DNA of 17,976 bases from Bacteroidia bacterium (GTDB lineage Bacteria; Bacteroidota; Bacteroidia; AKYH767-A; OLB10): positions 1 through 17,976 of the forward strand of contig JANWID010000114.1 of the NCBI GenBank assembly GCA_025450095.1, in the 5' to 3' direction. Below are positions 13,683-17,976 of this stretch, in pieces. Made by a program: the position numbers and the translations under genes. Below the pieces are notes generated by a model that saw only the letters and a list, made by a program, of their open reading frames with translations, was not told the origin of the DNA and ran no database searches. Within the stretch, counting starts at the first letter, position 1, and every line of letters starts with the position of its first letter.

Positions 13683-15977
13683 ATGAAAAAATTATATAAA
13701 AAAATATTAGTGCTATTCGCGGCAATGATAAGTGCTGCAACTTTGAATGCGCAGACGGAACTTGTTACCGACGGCGGTTTTGAAGCAGGACCTGGGTCTG
13801 GTGCCTGGATTGAAACATCAACAAATTTCGGTACGCCATTATGTGACCTGGCAGGTTGTGGTACCGGTACCGGAACAGGACCTCATGCCGGATCAGTATA
13901 CTGGGCATGGTTTGGAGGAATCCCCGCAACAACTGAAACCGGAACTGTGACGCAATCATTTGTTATTCCTACAGGCGGAACTGTAACGTTGACATTCTGG
14001 CTGGAACAAATTATCTGCGACAGCCCACAGGATTTCATTATTGTTACCGTTGACGGAGATACCGTTTTCACTTCCGATGGATCCAGCGCATTATGCGGTG
14101 TACTCGGATATTCTCAGCAAACAGTAGATATTTCTTCTTATGCTGATGGAAATTCTCATACACTCGAATTCTATTCAACAACATTTTCAGTAAATGGTGG
14201 CAACTCAAATTTCTTTGTAGATGATGTCTCTGTTATTTCTGATCAGGGAGGTGGTGGAGTTTCATGTGCCGATACAACTACATTCGGAGGACTGAATGTT
14301 GCTATACCTGATGATGATCCACTCGGTGTTACCGATTCTCAGACTATTTCCGGCGTTCCCGGAACATTGGGAGTTGATGTACAACTTCGCAGTGTTTGTT
14401 TCAAAGTCGATCATACCTGGGTAGGTGATGTCATTGTTACTTTGATTGCACCCAATGGAACACAGGTAGTTCTTGCAGATCGTCCTGGCGATCCTGCTAT
14501 TGCGAACGGATGTGATGGTGATAATATTTATGTCTGCATTGATGAAGGAACCGGCAATGAACTGGAAAATGTTTGTGGTGCAGGTGTGCCATCCATTACA
14601 GGTTCTTATACTGCAGCTAATGGTGGTGATTTATCAACAATCAATGCTGCAGGAGGTCCTGCCAATGGTACATGGCAACTTTTTGCCTCTGATAATGCAG
14701 GTCTTGATACCGGAGCAATAATAGAATGGGCTCTGGCCTTCGATGATGGTCCTGTTGCAAGCTGGACTTCACCAGGTACAGTATGTGCATCTTCAGGCAC
14801 CATAAATCTTGACGCACTTGTAACCGGAACTACAGGAGGAACCTGGTCAGGAAGTGGTGTTACCGGAAGTACATTTGATCCTACCGGATTGAACGGCCCC
14901 ATAGCTATTACTTATTCCGTAGCTGATACAAGTGGATGTTCTGACGATCAAACAAACAATATTATAGTTGATCCTTCTGCTCCTGCTGCCGGATTCTCAT
15001 TTACAACAATTTCTCTTACCGGTAACTTTACCAATACATCAACCGGAGGTGGAACTTATTCATGGACATTTGGTGATGGTGTCGGTACAAGCACAAGTGC
15101 AAATCCATCATATACATATAGCGCAGCAGGTACATACGATGTGACATTGACTGTAACTAACGCCTGTGGATCTGATTCAACTACACAAAGTATTACCATT
15201 ACAGGTTGTCCCGATATTATTATTGATGGGGGATTTGAAGCAGGACCTGGTTCCGGTAACTGGGTAGAGACTTCAACCAATTTCGGAACACCGTTATGTG
15301 ATGTTCCAGGTTGTGGATTAGGTGGCGGAACCGGACCATACAACGGCAGCACTTATTGGGCTTGGTTTGGTGGTATTGCAGCATTTGAGGAAGGCACAGT
15401 ATCACAGGATATCACTATTGCAATAAACAGCACAGCTACTTTATCATTCCAATTGGAAATGGCAAATTGTGACGGACCAGATGACTTCCTGAAAATTGCC
15501 GTGGACGCAGATACAGTATTCACTATAGATGGTGGTAGCGCATTGTGCGGTGTTATTGGATACAGCCTGCAAACAGTCAATCTGGATGTTTATGATGACG
15601 GCCTTCCACATACACTTACATTCATTTCACGCGTATACGGAAATAACGGTGGTGTTACCAATTTCTTCGTTGATGACATTGCTTTGAACGTTTGTCCCGG
15701 AATCGGATTTGCAGAAAATGTTCTCGGGCAGCATATCAATGTTATGCCGATTCCTGCACGTGATTATGTGAATATTACTTTCCGTGATTTCGTAGCTTCT
15801 GATGTAAAAGTTGAGGTTACTGATATGGTTGGTAAAACCGTTCTGGATAAAACCATTCAGAATGTTTTCGACGACCAGGTTGAAACTATTAATGTTGCTT
15901 CCTGGAACCAGGGAGTATATATGATAAAGGTTTCTTCCGGAACAAATTCAATAATCCGCAAAATTGTAATCCAGTAA
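13683..15977 (+). CDS. T9SS type A sorting domain protein with P domain, PKD domain and duplicated beta-sandwich modules
   Basis: This 764-residue protein is a predicted cargo of the type IX secretion system, exported to the cell surface or released. In order it has a signal peptide (1-24, cut after LNA or NAQ), module A1 (about 25-185), a proprotein-convertase P-type beta domain (about 198-355, with VDHTWVGDVIVTLIAPNGT and GTWQLFASDNAG), an SxxGxV-type linker domain (about 359-430), a PKD domain (about 436-507, core YSWTFGDG), module A2 (about 510-671) and the T9SS C-terminal domain (about 684-764, starting INVMPIPARDYV and ending IIRKIVIQ). A1 and A2 are copies of each other: residues 31-55 and 516-540 differ at two places. 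No protease or glycosidase catalytic domain is seen, so an adhesive or binding role is more likely than an enzymatic one. The gene ends at a strong terminator. Confidence 0.9.
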   Translation: MKKLYKKILVLFAAMISAATLNAQTELVTDGGFEAGPGSGAWIETSTNFGTPLCDLAGCGTGTGTGPHAGSVYWAWFGGIPATTETGTVTQSFVIPTGGTVTLTFWLEQIICDSPQDFIIVTVDGDTVFTSDGSSALCGVLGYSQQTVDISSYADGNSHTLEFYSTTFSVNGGNSNFFVDDVSVISDQGGGGVSCADTTTFGGLNVAIPDDDPLGVTDSQTISGVPGTLGVDVQLRSVCFKVDHTWVGDVIVTLIAPNGTQVVLADRPGDPAIANGCDGDNIYVCIDEGTGNELENVCGAGVPSITGSYTAANGGDLSTINAAGGPANGTWQLFASDNAGLDTGAIIEWALAFDDGPVASWTSPGTVCASSGTINLDALVTGTTGGTWSGSGVTGSTFDPTGLNGPIAITYSVADTSGCSDDQTNNIIVDPSAPAAGFSFTTISLTGNFTNTSTGGGTYSWTFGDGVGTSTSANPSYTYSAAGTYDVTLTVTNACGSDSTTQSITITGCPDIIIDGGFEAGPGSGNWVETSTNFGTPLCDVPGCGLGGGTGPYNGSTYWAWFGGIAAFEEGTVSQDITIAINSTATLSFQLEMANCDGPDDFLKIAVDADTVFTIDGGSALCGVIGYSLQTVNLDVYDDGLPHTLTFISRVYGNNGGVTNFFVDDIALNVCPGIGFAENVLGQHINVMPIPARDYVNITFRDFVASDVKVEVTDMVGKTVLDKTIQNVFDDQVETINVASWNQGVYMIKVSSGTNSIIRKIVIQ
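13755..14237 (+). repeat. Module A1, first copy of the intragenic duplication
   Basis: This codes for residues 25-185 of the T9SS protein, including the GGFEAGPGSG and ETSTNFGTPLCD motifs, WAWFGGI, a DxDTVFTxDG strand pair, SALCGV and the closing NFFVDD. It is paired with the copy at 15210-15695. Cys at 54, 59, 112 and 138 have counterparts at 539, 544, 596 and 622, suggesting conserved disulfides. Confidence 0.85.
15210..15695 (+). repeat. Module A2, second copy of the intragenic duplication
   Basis: This codes for residues 510-671, matching A1 along its whole length. In the aligned 25-residue block 23 residues agree, and 11 of those 23 codons carry silent differences. The duplication is therefore old and the protein sequence has been kept. 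Confidence 0.85.
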
Positions 15978-15994
15978 GAACACTGAAATAATTT

Positions 15995-16024
15995 AAAGGA
16001 GGACTTCGGTCCTCCTTTTTTTTT
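15995..16024 (+). terminator. Rho-independent terminator with UUCG tetraloop after the T9SS protein gene
   Basis: AAAGGAGGAC (15995-16004) pairs perfectly with GTCCTCCTTT (16009-16018) around a TTCG loop closed by C-G, the extra-stable cUUCGg form. A T run extends to 16024. Confidence 0.93.
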
Positions 16025-16079
16025 GACCTAAACTGAAGTTTGACGCCTGAACAACTCCGGTATGCAGGAAAGGAAATTT

Positions 16080-16087
16080 TATATTTG
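16080..16087 (+). promoter_or_regulatory. Putative -7 element of the alkyltransferase-like gene
   Basis: TATATTTG matches TAnnTTTG exactly and lies 15 bases before the ATG at 16103. Because it sits downstream of the earlier in-frame ATG at 16040, it argues that 16103 is the real start. Confidence 0.6.
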
Positions 16088-16102
16088 CACCGCAATTCTG
16101 AA

Positions 16103-16453
16103 ATGAAAAAACAAAGGCAATTACCGGGAAACGATTCATTTTTTAATGACGTTTATGATGTAGTACGACTCATTCCAAAAGGAAGGGTGACTTCATATGG
16201 TGCTATTGCACGCTATCTCGGCACAGCAGGATCATCAAGAATGGTAGGATGGGCAATGAATGGTTCCCATCGGCAAAAGCCACCAGTACCGGCACAACGC
16301 GTTGTTAACAGAAGCGGATTACTGACCGGGAAACATCATTTTGGCAGTCCGGACCTGATGCGTCAGCTACTGGAAAGTGAAGGAATAAAGATTGAGAATG
16401 ACCAGGTTAAAGATTTTGAGAAAGTTTTCTGGGACCCGAATACCGAGCTATAA
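16103..16453 (+). CDS. Alkyltransferase-like (ATL) protein, MGMT family without the acceptor cysteine
   Basis: The 116-residue protein has the DNA-binding domain of O6-alkylguanine-DNA alkyltransferases: RVTSYGAIARYLG at 28-40 (Tyr 32 of the recognition helix region), SSRMVGWAM at 44-52 with the base-flipping Arg 46, and the active-site segment as VPAQRVVN at 62-69. In true MGMT this reads PCHRV; here Ala 64 replaces the alkyl-accepting Cys and Gln 65 the His. It therefore cannot self-alkylate and fits the ATL class, which bind O6-alkylguanine and hand it to nucleotide-excision repair. The frame extends back to an ATG at 16040, but that would start before the promoter element at 16080-16087; the ATG at 16103 also matches the family N-terminus. 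Its stop is directly before the mrp promoter element. Confidence 0.9.
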   Translation: MKKQRQLPGNDSFFNDVYDVVRLIPKGRVTSYGAIARYLGTAGSSRMVGWAMNGSHRQKPPVPAQRVVNRSGLLTGKHHFGSPDLMRQLLESEGIKIENDQVKDFEKVFWDPNTEL

Positions 16454-16454
16454 C

Positions 16455-16462
16455 TACCTTTG
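16455..16462 (+). promoter_or_regulatory. Putative -7 element of the mrp-nfu operon
   Basis: TACCTTTG matches TAnnTTTG exactly. It starts 2 bases after the preceding stop codon and 61 bases before the mrp ATG. Confidence 0.6.
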
Positions 16463-16515
16463 CGGATTGTAAACAATTCCGTTTACTAATCCTTTGCTAT
16501 TTATAACCCATTATT

Positions 16516-17619
16516 ATGAGCATAACGAAACAGCAGGTACTTGAGGCCCTGGGAAATGTTCAGGAGCCAGATTTGAAAAAAGACCTGGTAACATTGAATA
16601 TGATCAGAGATGTTGCAATTGATGGTAGAAAAGTTTCTTTTACTGTTGTGTTAACAACACCAGCTTGTCCCTTAAAGGCTTTGATTGAAAGAGCCTGCAT
16701 CAATGCGATAAAACACTTTGTGGATGAAAATGCTGAAGTAACAGTTAATATGACAGCTGATGTTACTTCGCGCCGGACAATGGAAAATCCGCTGCTACCG
16801 AATGTGAAAAATATTATTGCAGTTGCATCCGGCAAGGGTGGTGTTGGAAAATCTACAGTTGCTGTAAACCTTGCTGTGGCACTTGCACAAACAGGTGCAA
16901 AGGTTGGATTGATCGACGCCGATGTTTACGGTCCATCCTTACCAATTATGTTCGGTGCCGAAAATGAAAGGTTGTTTGTTAATGAGCGTGATGGAAAACA
17001 GTTTATGGTTCCGGTTGAAAAATTCGGAGTACACATGCTTTCTATTGGCTTTTTGGTGGATCCTGCTCAGGCAATTGTATGGCGCGGTCCAATGGCATCT
17101 AAGGCGTTAAAACAGCTATTTTCGGATGCTGATTGGGGCGACCTTGATTACCTCTTTATTGATCTTCCTCCCGGAACCGGTGATATACACCTGACTTTGG
17201 TATCAGCTGTGCCAGTTACTGGTGCAATCATAGTTTCAACCCCTCAAAAAGTTGCGCTGGCAGATGCCAGGAAAGGGATTTCTATGTTCCAGATGGATTC
17301 CATTAAAGTTCCTGTTTTGGGACTGGTAGAAAATATGGCCTGGTTCACTCCTGCCGAACTTCCTGAAAACAAATATTACATATTTGGAAAAGACGGATGT
17401 AAAAACCTTGCACAGGATCTGCATGTTCCATTCCTCGGTCAGATACCACTGGTTCAATCTATCTGCGATGGCGGTGATCTGGGGCATCCTGTTGTACTTG
17501 AGGAAAATTCCCCGGCAGCCCTGGCCTTCATGACGGTAGCAGGTAATGTTGCCCAGCAGATTGCAATCCGGAACGCCACCATAGCGCCTACTAAACCAGT
17601 TCAGGCAATGGGCTATTGA
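16516..17619 (+). CDS. Mrp/NBP35-family ATP-binding protein, Fe-S cluster carrier (ApbC type)
   Basis: Mrp/ApbC proteins are P-loop ATPases that carry or insert Fe-S clusters into target enzymes. The 367 residues begin with a MIP18/DUF59 domain (about 1-85, with TTPACPLK and Cys 51), followed by the deviant Walker A GKGGVGKST at 106-114, the switch DADVYGPS at 134-141 and the Walker B region DYLFIDLPPGTGD. In many homologues a CxxC after ENM binds the bridging cluster. Here the stretch after VENMAWF (271-277) is TPAELP, without cysteine, a form I also associate with other Bacteroidota. Cys at FGKDGC shortly after could be an alternative ligand, but that is a guess. An NFU scaffold gene follows after 20 bases, supporting the Fe-S role. 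Confidence 0.93.
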   Translation: MSITKQQVLEALGNVQEPDLKKDLVTLNMIRDVAIDGRKVSFTVVLTTPACPLKALIERACINAIKHFVDENAEVTVNMTADVTSRRTMENPLLPNVKNIIAVASGKGGVGKSTVAVNLAVALAQTGAKVGLIDADVYGPSLPIMFGAENERLFVNERDGKQFMVPVEKFGVHMLSIGFLVDPAQAIVWRGPMASKALKQLFSDADWGDLDYLFIDLPPGTGDIHLTLVSAVPVTGAIIVSTPQKVALADARKGISMFQMDSIKVPVLGLVENMAWFTPAELPENKYYIFGKDGCKNLAQDLHVPFLGQIPLVQSICDGGDLGHPVVLEENSPAALAFMTVAGNVAQQIAIRNATIAPTKPVQAMGY

Positions 17620-17639
17620 TAATTGATTAATTTTACCCT

Positions 17640-17894
17640 ATGACGAATACTGATCCCAGCCTGATTGCGAGAATTGAAAATACATTGGACAGCCTCCGGC
17701 CATACCTTGAAGCTGATAGCGGAAATGTATCTCTGGTGGAAGTTTCAGATGATATGATAGTTAAACTCCGTTTGCTGGGAGCCTGCAGTTCATGTTCTAT
17801 GAGCATGATGACTCTTAAAGCGGGCATTGAGCAATCACTTCTCAAAGCTATTCCTGAAATTAAAGGAGTAGTGGCCATAAACGAAACCCGCTGA
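17640..17894 (+). CDS. NifU-like (NFU) Fe-S scaffold protein
   Basis: The 84-residue protein is a stand-alone NFU domain, which holds a [4Fe-4S] cluster between two subunits and passes it to apo-proteins. The family pattern is complete: IENTLDSLRPYLEADSGNVSLV at about 12-33, then strands leading to the cluster motif C49-S-S-C52, the MxxxTLKxGIE helix after it, and the C-terminal PEIKGVVAI. It lies 20 bases after the Mrp gene in the same direction with no promoter element between, so the two form an operon in which Mrp likely receives or delivers clusters together with NFU. A strong terminator follows. Confidence 0.93.
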   Translation: MTNTDPSLIARIENTLDSLRPYLEADSGNVSLVEVSDDMIVKLRLLGACSSCSMSMMTLKAGIEQSLLKAIPEIKGVVAINETR

Positions 17895-17909
17895 TAAATG
17901 TGAAAACAA

Positions 17910-17944
17910 AAAAGCCGGTCGGTATAGTAATCCGACCGGCTTTT
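17910..17944 (+). terminator. Rho-independent terminator after the NFU gene, possibly bidirectional
   Basis: AAAAGCCGGTCGG (17910-17922) pairs perfectly with CCGACCGGCTTTT (17932-17944) around a 9-base loop. Four T follow on the plus strand and the left arm is preceded by A residues, so it may also stop transcripts from the other side. It starts 15 bases after the stop codon. Confidence 0.92.
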
Positions 17945-17976
17945 AATATGTCCATAATTTTATTTGATTGCCAGGA

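Noticed and set aside
14606..14902. Minus-strand open frames opposite the T9SS gene (also 15056-15352 and others)
   Set aside because: They are Pro/Ser/Val-rich products, as expected from the antisense of a Gly/Thr-rich coding region; they have no independent start signals.
16040..16102. Longer start (ATG 16040) for the alkyltransferase-like gene
   Set aside because: It would begin upstream of the TATATTTG element at 16080-16087, and the added 21 residues do not look like the family N-terminus.
1..17976. Mobile element, prophage, toxin-antitoxin, CRISPR or defence system
   Set aside because: I found no transposase, integrase, terminal repeats, regular direct repeats with spacers, or known defence domains. 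The helicase stands alone and looks like a housekeeping SF1B enzyme.

Overview
The window reads as chromosomal DNA of a member of the Bacteroidota. Three things support this: many genes are preceded by the TAnnTTTG -7 element typical of that phylum and few have a Shine-Dalgarno site; one large secreted protein ends in a type IX secretion (T9SS type A) sorting domain; and phylum-typical families are present (DUF3822 next to rsmD and coaD, a Mrp ATPase without the usual CxxC, and an alkyltransferase-like protein with a PAQRV motif). Genes are dense. No stretch over about 215 bases lacks a gene, and I see no insertion sequence, phage gene, CRISPR array or rRNA.

Left part (1-5650): a secreted protein made of five LPxI-type repeats, closed by a terminator; dnaX (clamp-loader tau/gamma) with an A9 slippery run at the end of its conserved core; icd (NADP isocitrate dehydrogenase); and a bacterial GH3-family adenylating enzyme. 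Middle part (5700-9250): a LysE-type exporter, a tRNA-Val(GAC) with an unusual C at position 33, a small lipoprotein on the minus strand, a PlsC-like acyltransferase, and a RecD-like SF1B helicase converging on it with stop codons shared in one CTAG.

Right-middle (9250-13050): a translationally coupled run DUF3822 - rsmD - coaD on the plus strand, converging with a minus-strand pair, pfkA followed by a BadF/N-acetylglucosamine-kinase-like sugar kinase. Right part (13200-17976): a small secreted protein and a 764-residue T9SS cargo protein (duplicated outer modules around a P domain and a PKD domain) ending at a UUCG-loop terminator; an alkyltransferase-like DNA repair protein; and an Fe-S assembly pair (Mrp/ApbC ATPase and an NFU scaffold) closed by a strong terminator.

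Most of the window is housekeeping: replication, central carbon metabolism, cofactor and rRNA modification, Fe-S assembly. No clearly new multi-gene system is visible. The items most worth a second look are the dnaX A9 run with immediate stops in both shifted frames, the regularly spaced TonB-box-like repeats of the first gene, C33 in the tRNA, and the DUF3822 protein of unknown function overlapping rsmD. Three starts were moved from the longest possible ORF: the helicase to 9185, pfkA to 13047 and the alkyltransferase-like gene to 16103.
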